This document shows, one piece after another, positions 34,736-46,990 of a stretch of 64,000 bases of DNA. Source of the DNA: Lycium barbarum (lineage: Eukaryota > Streptophyta > Magnoliopsida > Solanales > Solanaceae). Every line of letters begins with the position of its first letter. Within the stretch, counting starts at the first letter, position 1. Location: positions 161,585,713 to 161,649,712 of the forward strand of contig NC_083337.1 of NCBI RefSeq assembly GCF_019175385.1. Reading direction: 5' to 3'. The notes under the pieces are model-generated. The model did no database searches, was not told the DNA's origin, and was given only the letters and a program-made list of their open reading frames with translations. Position numbers and translations under genes: made by a program.

Positions 34736-36496
34736 TATCAGTATTAATAGACAATAATAATAAACAGTAATAACAACAAAATAATAAGATGACAGAGTGA
34801 CAGAAACAATCAAATAATACTAGAGATCTAATAATAAGCACACAAAACAAAGATATCACTACTCCTAGTACGGTAGTAGTTAAGAAATATTAAAATAATT
34901 TGGTTTCACGAAATTCAATGTAAATATGTGTTGGCTATTCTAAATGTAAAAATTTATTAGGCTATGCTCATTGCAAACTGTTTGTTTGGGTTGCGCATAT
35001 GTGTAAGTTAAATATCCTCAGATTTATGTAAATTGTGAAACAAAAAAGTGAAGATTTATTTTGATGATATTTAGTGTGTTGTAAAGCGCAAAGTGAAAAC
35101 TTTGCAATAAAACATCGGAATAGGGCCAAATATTCCTCTGTACTAGAGAAATTGTTTAAATATACCCCTTGTTATACTTTTGATCTAAATATACCCATGT
35201 CGTTATACTATTGGTTCAAATATACCCTAAGTGGACATCCGTCCTATGTGACACTAATATTTGATGAGGTGGATGCCACGTGGCATGACACCTCAACATC
35301 TCTAACCTATTTTACCCCTCTCCTCCACTTATTCTTCCACCACTAAAATTTCCTGCCCTCATAGCCATCATTACCGCCACTAAATTTGGAGATGGAGGTA
35401 GGAATGAACCAACTTGTAGTTCTCGAGTAATGGTGGGTAACATCAGATATATCAATGATGATACCTCAAATGTTCCGATAACTAAAAATGCTTAGATAAT
35501 CCGGACGTACTACTTTTCTAGTAACAAATATGTGATGATGCTCTCACAGAATTCCCTTTTTCTTCTTCTGTCAGTTTTTGGTTTGTTTTTCTTTATTGGG
35601 TTGTTTGGGGGGAGGGGGGGTTGGTGGTGAGGGTGGGGGTGGGGAACATTAGGTGTTGCTCTTTTTGAAGTCTTTGTATGAGTCGTATTGCTTGAAAGGT
35701 TTTTCAAATCCCATCAATGAAACTATTCATATTATTCTCTCTCGCTGATGTTTTATGCATTCTTTACATTTTATAAGGATCTTAATTACATGTGTGCAGC
35801 TTGTGGGACTATACAAACATTGTTATGAACTTCCTATGTGGGCCTAAACCTTTTGATGGATCTAGTTCCAGTTTTGATTGACTTTGGTACTTTGGTGTTG
35901 TCATCACTGGGAGGTCATCTTCTTTCCTTGAAACTTTCGAGAATATGCATATACGGAGAGAATATATAAAGTCCCCCTGAACTAGTACTTAAATTTTAAA
36001 AAGACACTTAAACTTTGTGAACGTCCTGACACCCCCCTTAAACATCTTTGAAAAATGTATTAATATCCTCCTGAAACTTTGGAAAACTTTCGAGGTGTAA
36101 GGCAACGACCATGGGGAAATGAACGGCGGAGATCAGAGATCCGTCGAAGAAGCTCCTATGATTTATGATAACGCAGCTTCACAAATCATACACAAAAAAC
36201 TCCATCAACACCATCCTTTATCATATTGTCGACTACCGGTAACCACCCTAGCCACCGCAACAAATTCAATTCCTTTTGCTACAAATATCCTCTCTATTAT
36301 CTATAAAAGCTTCGCCATTTCCATCAATTATTCCAAAACCCCAATATAAAGAGCTCTAGGCTGTTCATTCTCCATGTCCTCGTCAAGTCGGCAGCGGACA
36401 AATTGACTGTGAAGAAGAGAAGAGGAGAAGAAAAAAAGAAAAAACAAGGAGGAAAAGTAAAATAAAAAGAAGAAAATATATTTTATAAAAAAACAG

Positions 36497-39400
36497 AAAA
36501 GTCGGAAGAGTTTATTACAACACAATTAATTTAAAAATATTTCAAAATTCACCTTGTGCAAGTTACCGGTTATCTTTTAGTATACAGTTAAAATCTTATC
36601 TACCCCTCATCCGATTTCTTTTTCCTTTTTTTTAATGGGCTCCACATGTTTCCTCCTTTTTTGACTACATATCACCTTTTCCCTAAATTTGCTCCTTCTC
36701 CCCCAATTTCAACGATGCAATCTTTACTTTTTCTACTGCCAAATCTCTTCTCTCTCTCTCTCCTCATTATTTTCCCCACCACCGACACCTATACTTCACA
36801 TTATATAAACACACTACTTCACAGATTTTGTTTCAAGGGGTTTTACTATTATTTTTTTTTGCTCTAAGTTTTCCAAATCTCTTCTACTGCACACACATTC
36901 TTTTATTTATTATTCTTACTCTATGCATTTTAAGTGTAAACACCTACACACTACAATTACATTTATCCTATATACTTTACGTTATACATATCAGATTTAA
37001 GTTCATTTCTTATAAAAAAAATTAGTTCCCATCCTTTTTTTATTCACTTGTCGTCGGTGATATTTTTATAGTTACCACGTTTAGCTAGAGTTTTGATTTA
37101 ATTACTTAGCACACTTTAGTAAATAATTAGGATAGTTACCTCGATATCTAAATTTTAGAATGTGATCTCATAATTAGTTAATTAATTAGGTGTAAAATGT
37201 TAGCTAATTAAATTAGTTAACTCACTTTAAGTTGAATATACTTGGACGTAGTAAATTTCATGTGTAGGCTATACTCTTCGTACATTTATTCCCTGTTATA
37301 CACTTGAGCTAATTAAGTTATAGATAATTTTTGATCAATTAGATACCATATACATTCTTTTATCTCGTTCTTTCATTCAAAAGCAAAACCATTATGTTCA
37401 TTCATCCATCTCCAAAATACTTGCATATTCATCAAAAGAATTCTTTTAAACAAAAGTTACTATTCATTGGAAAATAATTGTTTTAAAAAATTTATCCTTT
37501 ACTTCACTCTTTTGTTAATTATATATATACCAAAATTATTATTTTTTTAATCATTTTAAACAAGCTGTTTCTCTGCATACTTTGTTAATCATAAAATAAA
37601 ATTCTTTTGTCTCTTTAAGAATTGGGTCTCTTTTAATTTTAATTTTAGTAATTAATGCGTATCCTTTACACACTTGTTCACAAACATATCATCTTCCACA
37701 TTTTATTTTATTTTATGACGTCTATTTTTATTTATATATATGTACAAATCTTCACATTTTTATTGCATAAAAATATTCATGTTAGTCGTTCTTTTATTCA
37801 AATTCTTTGTAATTAATGGTCAAACGCTTTTTGTACATCCCTCGTGTAACTAAATCAGGTCCAGTCGGGAACCACATTTTGTGGATTCTGAAGGATGCCT
37901 AATACTTTCCCTTCAAAATAATTTGAACCCTTACCTAGAATATCACTTATTTTCGCAGACCATTTTTAAGCTGCATAAATTAATAATTTATAGGTACCCT
38001 AATATACCTTAAATGCTAGGTGGTGACTCTGTACATAATTAATCCTTTTAGAGCCCTATAAGTTGTATTTTGTTTAGCCTTGGTAAAAATAGGTGCAACA
38101 ATCCCAACAGGTGGGGTCTGGGTAGGGTGGAGTGTACGCAAACCTTACCTCTGCCTTGCGACAGGTAGAGAGGTTGTTTCCGACACACCCTCGGCTTAAG
38201 GAGAGAAGAAAAGAGAGATGAAAAAGTATCAGTATTAATAGACAATAATAATAAACAGTAATAACAACAAAATAATAAGATGACAGAGTGATAGAAACAA
38301 TCAGATAATACTAGGGATCTAATAATAAGCACATAAAACCAAGATACCACTACTCCTAGTACGGTAGTAGTTAAGAAATATTAAAATAATTTGGTTTCAC
38401 GAAATTCAATGTAAACATGTGTTGGCTATTCTAAATGTAAAAATTTTTTGGGCTATGCTCATTGCAAACTGTTTGTTTGGGTTGCGCATATGTGTAAGTT
38501 AAATATTCTAAGATTTATGTAAATTGTGAAACAAAAAAGTGAAGATTTATTTTGATGATATTTAGTGTGTTGTAAGGCGCAAAGTGAAAACTTTGCAATA
38601 AAACATCGGAATAGGGCCAAATACACCACTGTACTAGAGAAATGGTTTAAATATACCCCTCGTTATACTTTTGCTCTAAATATACCCATGTCGTTATACT
38701 ATTGGTTCAAATATACCCTAAGTGGACATCCAATCCTATGTGACACTAACATTTGATGAGGTGGATGCCACGTGGCATGACACCTCAGCATCTCTAACCT
38801 ATTTTACCCCTCCCCTCCACTTGTTCTTCCACCACTAAAATTTCCTACCCTCCGCCACCATAGCCATCATTACCGCCACTAAAGTTGGAGATGGAGGTAG
38901 GAATGAACCAACTTGTACTTCTCGAGCAATGGTGGGCAACATCAGATATATCAATGATGATACCTCAAATGTTCCGATGCTAAAAATGCTTAGATAATCC
39001 GGACGTACTACTTTTCTGGTAACAAACATGTGATGATGCTCTCACAGAATTCCCTTTTTCTTCTTCTGTCAGTTTTTGGTTTGTTTTTCTTTGTTGGGTT
39101 GTTTGGGGGGAGGGGGGGTTGGTGGTGAGGGTGGGGGTGGGGAACATTAGGTGTTGCTCTTTCTGAAGTCTTTGTATGAGTCGTATTGCTTGAAAGGTTT
39201 TTCAAATCCCATCAATGAAACTATTCATATTATTCTCTCTCGCTGATGTTTTATGCATTCTTTACATTTGATAAGGATCTTAATTACATGTGCGCAGCTT
39301 GTGGGACTATACAAACATTGTTATGAACTTCCTATGTGGGCCTAAACCTTTTGATGGATCTAGTTCCAGTTTTGATTGACTTTGGTACTTTGGTGTTGTC

Positions 39401-39990
39401 ATCACTGGGAGGTCATCTTCTTTCCTTGAAACTTTCGAGAATATGAATATACGGAGAGAATATATAAAGTCCCCCTGAACTAGTACCTAAATTTTAAAAA
39501 GACACTTAAACTTTGTGAACGTCCTGACACCCCCTTAAACATCTTTGAAAAATGTATTAATATCCTCCTGAAACTTTGGAAAACTTTCGAGGTGTAAGGC
39601 AACGACCATGGGGAAATGGACGGCGGAGATCAGAGATCCGCCGAAGAAGCTCCTATGATTTACGATAACGCAGCTTCACAAATTATACACAAAAAACTCC
39701 ATCAACACCATCCTTTATCATATTGTCGACCACCGGTAACCACCCTAGCCACCGCAACAAATTCAATTCCTTTTGCTACAAATATCCTCTCTATTATCTA
39801 TAAAAGCTTCGCCATTTCCATCAATTATTCCAAAACCCCAATATAAAGAGCTCTAGGCTGTTCATTCTCCATGTCCTCATCAAGTCGGCAGCGGACAAAT
39901 TGACTATGAAGAAGAGAAGAGGAGAAGAAAAAAAGAAAAAAACAAGGAGGAAAAGTAAAATAAAAAGAAGAAAATATATTTAAAAAAAAA
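36497..39990 (+). repeat. Tandem duplication, copy 2 (about 3.5 kb)
   Basis: Direct copy of 32451-36493 lacking its 33001-33560 segment. Single-base differences are scattered throughout; I estimate a few percent by eye. Unlike copy 1, it runs on into the inverted right arm of the foldback structure. Confidence 0.92.
38085..38215 (-). mobile_element. SolS/TS-type SINE (copy 2)
   Basis: Same insertion as at 34608-34735, with the canonical GGGTCTGGGTAGGGTGGAG on the plus strand. Confidence 0.75.
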
Positions 39991-40985
39991 AACATGCTCA
40001 AAATTAAAAAAAAATGTTATCTTTGTTCCTCACTACCCGGTGGTCGAAAAGGGGGATCTTAATACCCTTTCAGAGATGTTAAAGGAGGTATTAGGACCTT
40101 CATAAAGTCTAAGCATCATTTTGAAATTTAGGTACTAGTTCACGGGGGACTTTATGTATTCTTTCCATATATTCATATTCTCGAAAGTTTCAAGGGAAGA
40201 AAATGACCTCCCAGTTTTCAAGGGAAGAAAATGACCTCCCAGTGATGACAACATCAAAGTACCGAAGCCAATTAAAACTGGAACTAGATTCATTAGAAGG
40301 TTTGGGCCCGCAGAGGAAGTTCATGACAATGTTTGTATAGTCCCACAAGATGCACACACGTAATTAATATCCTTATAAAATGTAAGGAATGGATAAAACA
40401 TCATCGAAAAAGAATAATATGAATAGTTACATTGATGGGATTTGTAGAACCTTTCAGGCAATAGTACTCATATAAAGACTTCCGAAATAGTATCACCTAA
40501 ACTCAACAAAGAAAAATAAACCAAAAACTGACGAAAGAAGAAAAATGAGACTTCTGTGAGAGCATCATCACCTGTTTGTTACCAGAAAGGTCGCACGCCC
40601 GGATTCTCTAAGCATTTTTAGCATCGGAACAATTGAGGTATCCTCATTGATATATCTGATGTTGCCTTCCGTTGCTCGAGAAGTATAATTGATTCATTCC
40701 TACCTCTATCTCCAACTTTATTGGCAGTAATGGTGGCGGAAGGGAGGAACTTTTAATGGTGGAAGAACAAATCGAGGGGAGGAGTAAAATAGGTTAGGGG
40801 TGGTGAGGTGGCATACCACGTGGCATCCACCTCATCAAATGTTAGTGCCACATAGGATTGGATGTCCACCTTGGACGACTTTAATGGATGAGGGGTATAT
40901 TTGAATCAATAGTATAACAACATGGTTACAGTTGGACCGAAAGTATAACGAGGGGTATATTTAAGGGACAAAGACATAAACTACT
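38616..40985. mobile_element. Foldback structure with about 1-kb inverted arms
   Basis: The left arm (38616 to about 39600) and right arm (about 40030-40985) are inverted copies. Paired landmarks include AAATATACCCCTCGTTATAC at both outer ends and TGGTACTTTGGTGTTGTCATC within the arms. The loop contains GGCGGAGATCAGAGATCC. The outer tips do not match cleanly and no target duplication was found. A 26-bp unit is doubled at about 40188-40240. There is no transposase. Confidence 0.78.
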
Positions 40986-41331
40986 ATCAGGGTGAAACCA
41001 TTGACACCGGATGACCCCGGAAGCTTAAAAGAAACTTTTTAGTCTTTTCAAAATAATTCCATTTCGTAGCCCTTTTCAACTAATTCCGGCTTATATTTAG
41101 AAACTATATTATTGTTGTATAGAAAATGTATCACTATTGTATATGTATAGAAAATTTATCATACGTATAGAAAGTGTATCATTATTGTATAGAATATATA
41201 TCCCTGCATTATATGTATAAAAAATGTATCATTGATAATTTATGTATAATAAATGTACAATAAATGTATAATCAACGTATACTCACTATTATACACATAT
41301 CATACAATTATTATACATATATTATACATGT
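40986..41331. other. AT-rich degenerate repeats
   Basis: Many diverged copies of GTATAGAAAATGTATCA over about 230 bp. No gene. Confidence 0.6.
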
Positions 41332-41666
41332 TTTAGAGATATTTTTTGAAGGAATACAATCCAATCTCCGGCAGCCTGGCTTCACGCCACGACGAACCCA
41401 GCCCATCTCAATCAACCGCCATCCATCTAACCCAAGATTTCTTATTTTTATTTTGAAGAAGTATTTTATTTTTCCCTTTAAGATTCCCCATAACTTTATT
41501 TAGAGATATTTTTTGAAGGAATACAATCCAATCTCCGGCAGCCTGGCTTCACGCCCCGACGAACCCAGCCCATCTCAATCAACCGCCATCCATCTAACCC
41601 AAGATTTCTTATTTTTATTTTGAAGAAGTATTTAATTTTTCCCTTTAAGATTCCCCATAACTTTAT
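41332..41666 (+). repeat. 167-bp tandem duplication
   Basis: Two adjacent copies (41332-41498 and 41499-41666) starting TTTAGAGATATTTTTTGAAGG. They differ at only about two positions, so the event is recent. Confidence 0.95.
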
Positions 41667-41689
41667 TTTAGAAGCTTGGTCAAACAAGC

Positions 41690-41815
41690 TATAGGTTTTA
41701 CATTAATAATTTGTAAATATTCAATGGATTTTAAAGACAAATACAAAGTTTAATTAATAATCTCCAAATATTCAATGAATTTTAAAGACAAATACAATGT
41801 TTAAACCAAAGCTAT
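41690..41815 (+). repeat. Short tandem repeat, about 57 bp x 2
   Basis: Two copies share AATATTCAATG(G/A)ATTTTAAAGACAAATACAA. Confidence 0.75.
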
Positions 41816-41840
41816 TAGGTTTGAGCGAACTCGTACCTGA

Positions 41841-42348
41841 CACTCGAGCTCTGCCGTCGTACCCTTAAATCTTCTTAAAGAGACCGAGATATCATGCCTC
41901 AAATAAGCATAGTAAATTTTCCACTGTACTTTTACTTTCATCATAACAATCTCCCAGCCTCGCTCTTTAGATTCATAACCATCCTTTTCCCCAATGATGC
42001 TGGTAAACTACCAATGTGTGAATTGGGTTGCTCTGGTTAGTGTTTGCTCCTGGTCATTTTCTTCATGTGATAAAGGACACGAAGTCACGACATACACTCG
42101 AGCTCTGCCGTCGTACCCTTAAATCTTCTTAAAGAGACCGAGATATCATGCCTCAAATAAGCATAGTAAATTTTCCACTGTACTTTTACTTTCATCATAA
42201 CAATCTCCCTGCCTCGCTCTTTAGATTCATAACCATCCTTTTCCCCAATGATGCTGGTAAACTACCAATGTGTGAATTGGGTTGCTCTGGTTAGTGTTTG
42301 CTCCTGGTCATTTTCTTCATGTGATAAAGGACACGAAGTCACGACATG
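41841..42348 (+). repeat. 254-bp tandem duplication
   Basis: 41841-42094 and 42095-42348 begin CACTCGAGCTCTGCCGTCG and are almost identical; one substitution was noticed (CCCAGCC versus CCCTGCC). No coding content was recognised. Confidence 0.95.
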
Positions 42349-42544
42349 TACTAATGTGTCTTTCAATATCACTAATTAAATTTATGGGAGTCATATAAAT
42401 AAAGGCAAAAAGGGAATAAGACTATAAAAGATGGAACATTTACAACATTCAGAGTTGTTGGCATATGGGATGAAGTCATTTACCAAGTTCTAATTCTTCA
42501 AACGACTGATTTTATTTGTTGACTATCCCAAATATAGGCATTTG

Positions 42545-42736
42545 AATTAGTTTTTTTTTTTTTTGGTTTCCTACCTGATGTCCGGTGCCTGCATTGAAGC
42601 CCGACTATATTCGGATTCGCGCTACGTAGGGCCCAAGAATTTTTTCATACCCAGGCTCGAATCCGAGACCTCTGATTAAGGGAGGAGCAGTCTCATCCGC
42701 TGCATCACATCCTTTAGTGGTAAATCAATTAGTTTT
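42545..42736 (-). mobile_element. tRNA-derived SINE with 10-bp target duplication
   Basis: Body about 42555-42726 on the minus strand. The poly(A) end is the T-run at 42551-42564. A-box-like GATGCAGCGGATG and B-box-like GGATTCGAGCC are present. AATTAGTTTT flanks both sides (42545-42554 and 42727-42736), overlapping the T-run. A common solanaceous family. Confidence 0.75.
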
Positions 42737-43004
42737 AGATATCCCTTGAATTAAAATTAATATTGCCGCATGGACCATTCAGTTTAAGTTATGGAATTTT
42801 GTTATTGATGTCTCTAATAATTATTAATATATATGTTGTCGAGATTGCTAATCTTTTAAGAGTGGATTTTTCTTGTTATAAATGGATATATATTATATAC
42901 GTGTTTTAATTTTGACATGATACATAATACAGGCTTCTTTATTTGATTGGATCAGGAAAGGTTGTTAATTGACCAAATGGTGGCTTTGACGGGGTTAAGA
43001 GAAA

Positions 43005-43534
43005 ATGATGAAACTACAAACTTATGCAGGGCTTAGTTTAATAGCTTCACTAGCTGTCATTTATCATGCCTTTAGTAGTAAAGGCCAGTTTTACCCTGCA
43101 ATGGTTTATCGACATCTAAGATCAGTCTGGTGCTTCTCCTCAACATGGGTCTTGCCATTATGTGCATTTTGTGGCAGCTACAAAGAAAATTTTCCTCGGT
43201 ACCCTTCGAGAGGCAGAAGTGGAGAGGCTAAATGAGCAGTCATGGCGGGAACTCGTGGAAATACTTTTTGCAATAACTATTTTCCGGCAAGACTTCTCCG
43301 TGACGTTTCTTGCCGTGGTTACCACACTATTGTTAATCAAAGCTTTGCATTGGTTGGCTCAGAAATGGGTTGAGTACATTGAAACAACTCCGGCTGTTAA
43401 TAAGTTGTCCCACATTCGCATGGTCTCTTTCATGGGCTTCCTCTTTCCCATAGATAATCTCCTTTTATACAACTACATGAACCATTTGATACAGACAGGA
43501 CAGGCTTCTGGTTCTCTCTGCTTCGCGTTTGAGT
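43005..43534 (+). pseudogene. HRD1-like ERAD E3 ligase, first-exon fragment with frameshifts
   Basis: From ATG at 43005 the translation is unmistakably the N-terminal membrane region of plant HRD1/SYVN1: MMKLQTYAGLSLIASLAVIY, later EAEVERLNEQSWREL, ITIFRQDFSVTFLA and IKALHWLAQKWVEYIETTP. Against the family there is a 4-nt loss near 43109 (after ...PAMVY) and a 1-nt loss near 43176 (after ...ILWQL), so three frames are needed to read it. Homology stops at a donor-like GA/GTAAGT near 43534, and no downstream exon, RING domain or further membrane segment was found. It keeps an exon edge and is therefore a DNA-level duplicate, not a retrocopy. HRD1 itself ubiquitinates misfolded proteins at the ER membrane; this copy cannot. 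Confidence 0.9.
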
Positions 43535-44065
43535 AAGTCATGCTGTTCTAATTCATTTCTAGTTTTTTTTTCCGCCTGAATATGTGCTATGCTCCTTAAA
43601 ATTCTACTATTAGTCTAGTCGTGCTTTTGGGTTAATCTTGAGATATATGCCAGGAGAAGGAAGAGCTTCATTAGATCGGATACCATTAGATCGAGGGGTT
43701 ATACAAGCATGTTTCATGCCTTTTCCTTAAGTAGACACTTAGTTGGGCTGGGGACATGGGGATATTTGATACTTTTACAGAGATAATTTGCTGTCTACTG
43801 GGGCTGCCAAGGGACGATATTGGATCGTTGCACCTGCAAATGCCTGCTATCTTTTTGATTTAGTTCTTGCACTGGTTTATTCAAATACTGGAGGCAGATG
43901 CTCCGATATTCACCATTAAAGCTGGTATCCTTTGAAAACCCTATGTTCTAATCACTACAATGCTAGATGATTCAAAAAAAAAAAATGCTAGATGATGAAG
44001 AGTTTTTGGGTAGATGATTAGTTTTTGTAAACCAAATAGTGAAAACCTTGATCAGGTAAGGATAC
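43535..44065. other. Flank of the HRD1-like fragment; no further exon seen
   Basis: AT-rich with a short A-run near 43975. I looked for the next HRD1 exon and did not find it. Confidence 0.45.
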
Positions 44066-45538
44066 CCCGTTGGGGTATATACCATTAACCATGCATTTAG
44101 ACATGGTATATTCTAACAATTGTCATGGTTAAAAGTCTAAGTGGGAGATTGTTGGGATATATACTATTAATCATGTGTTTGGATATAGTATTTATTATAG
44201 AACAATTATTTATTCATTGTTTAATAAAGAATTAAATAGATCATGTACTAGTATGTGTGTCCTTTACTTATATAGTAGATGATTTAGCGTATAGAGTTTA
44301 GCTTATACACGGAAGATTAAATCGTCGGTTCTTATAAGTATAAATTTTTTATTCACAATCTAAGATGGAAATTGGACAAAGCCATCGGTATGATTATAGC
44401 ACAAGATTAATATAATGTATCTTCATTATGGGAACGGTATAGTTCTGTCTTCTTGTGCTAGTACATTTTGTATGTATTGAACGGACCAAGTAGAGATAAG
44501 TGTTTTTGTACTGAATATATAAAACAAATTCTCTAGTTCATTAAATGTACTTATACTCTTAATCTTGATATAATTATTATGATCAATGTGATTTGTTCAT
44601 TATTTTGATATATTAAAAGGTACGACTCAATTGCGGGTCTATGTATTCCTGGTAAATTGGATAATAGCAAATTACATTTGTGAAATAATAATTAGTTGAT
44701 AGAATTCATGTCTCGACTTTGAGACTGATGATACCCCTTTATGGATGCTTATAAGTCTCATGTGAAAACTCTGCAGGTGGATTTTGTATCTGTCACATGA
44801 TGTAAGTTAAGCAGAAATATAAAGGATTCAATTAGTCAATGAATTAAATTGTCAGTAATTTAATTTAATTGATTGGTGTGTGTAATCTTAACATGGGGAG
44901 TTAAATAAGTTTTAATGTATGATTTCGAAATTGAACTGAGGAGTGCAGTTACGATTTTTTAGTGAAATAATTCGTAATTTATTATAGTAGGATTAATTCA
45001 GATTTTTTGAATTAAATCCATAATAGGAAGCCTCGTTAATTAAATTTTGTGGTCCCTGCTGTGCCCAAATAATAAAGAATTAGATGAAATATTATTTCTT
45101 GGTGGAAAAGAAAGACCCAACAGGTTTTGTAATAAACAATTAGATGGAATATTATTTCTTGGTGGAAAAGAAAGACCCAACAGGTTTTGGAAAAGGGTGA
45201 AAACCCTAAACTCGTAGTTATAAAATAGGGGTTTTATTCCATAAGGAGGCTAAAGGTTTTTAGAAGTTTCTACACTTTTTTCATAAAAATTCGTCCACAC
45301 GAATTTAAATTTTTTTGGTATTATTCGGGTTACACACCAAAAGACCGTAGAACTGAAGGATGACGATCTCGTGGATGGTGTATGTTCGTGGTTGAAGATT
45401 CGATTCTTGGTCGTGGTCACGCTTCAAGAGATAAGTATCAATTTTACGTTTGATTAATATCTTGATTATGTGTTGTCTATAATACATGCAAGTTCGATCC
45501 TGCCTATTTGCTTCTGCTGCGTATGTCTGTATTCCATC
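44066..45538 (+). mobile_element. 3' LTR of a Ty1/copia element with polypurine tract
   Basis: AAGTCTAAGTGGGAGA, a polypurine tract typical of plant copia elements, immediately precedes an LTR that begins TGTTGGGATATATAC at 44150 and ends near TATTCCATCA at 45538 (about 1.39 kb). A TATA-like TATAAAATAGG lies near 45220. Only a scrap of internal sequence (44066-44149) remains to the left, so the body of the element is gone. No target duplication can be tested with one end only. Confidence 0.7.
45068..45190 (+). repeat. 60-bp tandem duplication in the LTR
   Basis: Two copies of a unit containing ATATTATTTCTTGGTGG and AAAGACCCAACAGG, differing at a few positions. Confidence 0.9.
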
Positions 45539-45982
45539 AACCCCTACCCCGTATTCTCCATTCTATCTCTTGGGGTCAGTTTTAATCAATTTTGAATAGT
45601 TTAGTGCATGATTCACTGTTTGCTTAGAAATCTTTGCTTGGGGGATGGGATGTATTTAATATGCTGATAGGGTTGAGATAGGTATATAACCATACAGCTC
45701 TGCCAATTGACGTATAGCCTTTACCCTGCTTATGGTCACATTGTAGTGGATTAGATTCTCATTTTTAAGATTGCTTCTTAGCGTTTATTTTTTCTTTTTT
45801 GGGGTAAACTTTTTGCTTCTTTGATCTTTCACATAAAGCCTTGGGCTCAATTTGTACAGGCTGACAGTGAAGATATTTAAGGCATGCTTATCTGTATATT
45901 AGGCACAGTTGTAAACATCCGGTTAGAATTGCCGCTGAACAATGGAATTCACCAGAGGATCTGTCGGTTGTATTTTCTTTTG
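45539..45982. other. Spacer between copia LTR and SINE; nothing recognised
   Basis: AT-rich, no conserved frame or RNA. Confidence 0.4.
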
Positions 45983-46094
45983 TGATCTGGAAATAGTTGT
46001 AGGGGTAAGGTCTGCGTACACTCTACCTTTTCCAAACCCTACTTTGTGGGATTTCACTGGGTATGTTGCTGTTGTTGATCTGGAAATAGTTGTA
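45983..46094 (+). mobile_element. 5'-truncated SolS-type SINE with perfect 19-bp target duplication
   Basis: Body 46002-46075 (74 bp) starts GGGGTAAGGTCTGCGTACAC, includes CTTTGTGGGATTTCACTGGG and ends in GTTGCTGTTGT, the usual SolS 3' end. Flanks 45983-46001 and 46076-46094 are the same 19 bases TGATCTGGAAATAGTTGTA. Confidence 0.93.
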
Positions 46095-46615
46095 TTGCTG
46101 GTAAGAAAATTGATGATTTCTGTCTTCTGAAATTTTTCTTTCTTGAGGATCTCCAACTCTTGTATCCCCGTAGAGTCTCAGTTTCACTTAGGTACACATG
46201 AGTTCATTTAACTCAATTTGGTCCATTAGCAAACCAGGTAAACAGGTAAGACAGAGAGTGTTACATTTTAGCACAAGATCCTATGTGTTGAGAAATGAGT
46301 AGGAAAACTGAGATGAGGCCTGAATCAGACATTCAAGAAGACTCTGGGACCTTCAGCCTTGCTGGCTCAATTCTAGGGTTGGTGTAAACAACCTGAGTGT
46401 GGGTAAGTTTTTTTCGAATTTCCGGTTAACATATCAGTATCAAGTATATGCTGAAGCCTGAACCATCGGTAGTTGACACATGAGATGATATCAAATTTAG
46501 ATGTGTGGTCGTGTGACGATTTCCTATGTAGCCTCAAATGCATAATAATAGCATTTTTCATCCTTGAAGTAGTAGCATAAAACACACGTCCATTTTGTTG
46601 TCTGTATCATAAAGA
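46095..46615. other. No feature recognised
   Basis: Non-repetitive AT-rich sequence without a supportable gene. Confidence 0.4.
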
Positions 46616-46990
46616 TATAATGGTCAAAAACATACCTATCACCTTTTTTTTAGTTTCCGACCTGAACTATTAGGTGTGAGAGTTTCCTACCTAAACTATC
46701 ACAATTGGTTTGCAAAACATACCTCAACTATCAATTGTTCACTTTTTCTACCTAAACTATCACCGATTAGTTTGCAAAATACACTTCAACTATCAATTGT
46801 TTACTAATGAGGTGTGTTTTGCAAACTAGTGTGTGATAGTTCAGGTAGGAAAAGTAAACAACCGATAGTTGAGGTGTGTTTTGCAAACTAATTGGTGATA
46901 GTTTAGGTAGGAAACTCTCATAACTGATAATTCGGGTAGGAAACTAAAAAAAAAAATGATACTTGAGGTGTATTTTTTCTCCTTAACCCT
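46616..46990. mobile_element. Foldback MITE
   Basis: About 370 bp. The left half contains TTTCCTACCTAAACTATCAC blocks and the right half their inverse (GTGATAGTTTAGGTAGGAAA), so nearly the whole element is two inverted arms. Each arm repeats a block ending AACTATCAATTGTT twice. Exact ends and target duplication are not resolved. No coding content. Confidence 0.75.

Larger units (their letters stand above)
32451..36493 (+). repeat. Tandem duplication, copy 1 (about 4.0 kb)
   Basis: Starts at AAAAGTCGGAAGAGTTTATT and matches 36497-39990 nearly base for base. It includes a SINE (34608-34735), an Ogre-like LTR scrap (GCTAGGTGGCGACTCCG near 34540) and the left arm of a foldback element (from about 35110). 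A 560-bp stretch, 33001-33560, is present here and missing from copy 2; the flanking sequence resumes cleanly after ATCCTTTTTT. Confidence 0.92.

Noticed and set aside
36119..39846. A 76-residue frame present in both copies of the tandem duplication (36119 and 39616)
   Set aside because: Its conservation is explained by the duplication itself; it sits in the loop of a foldback element and resembles no known protein.
43162..43536. A 124-residue frame that could be taken for a small HRD1-like membrane protein
   Set aside because: It starts at an internal Met created by a frameshift; the upstream part of the same exon is in other frames and there is no RING domain.
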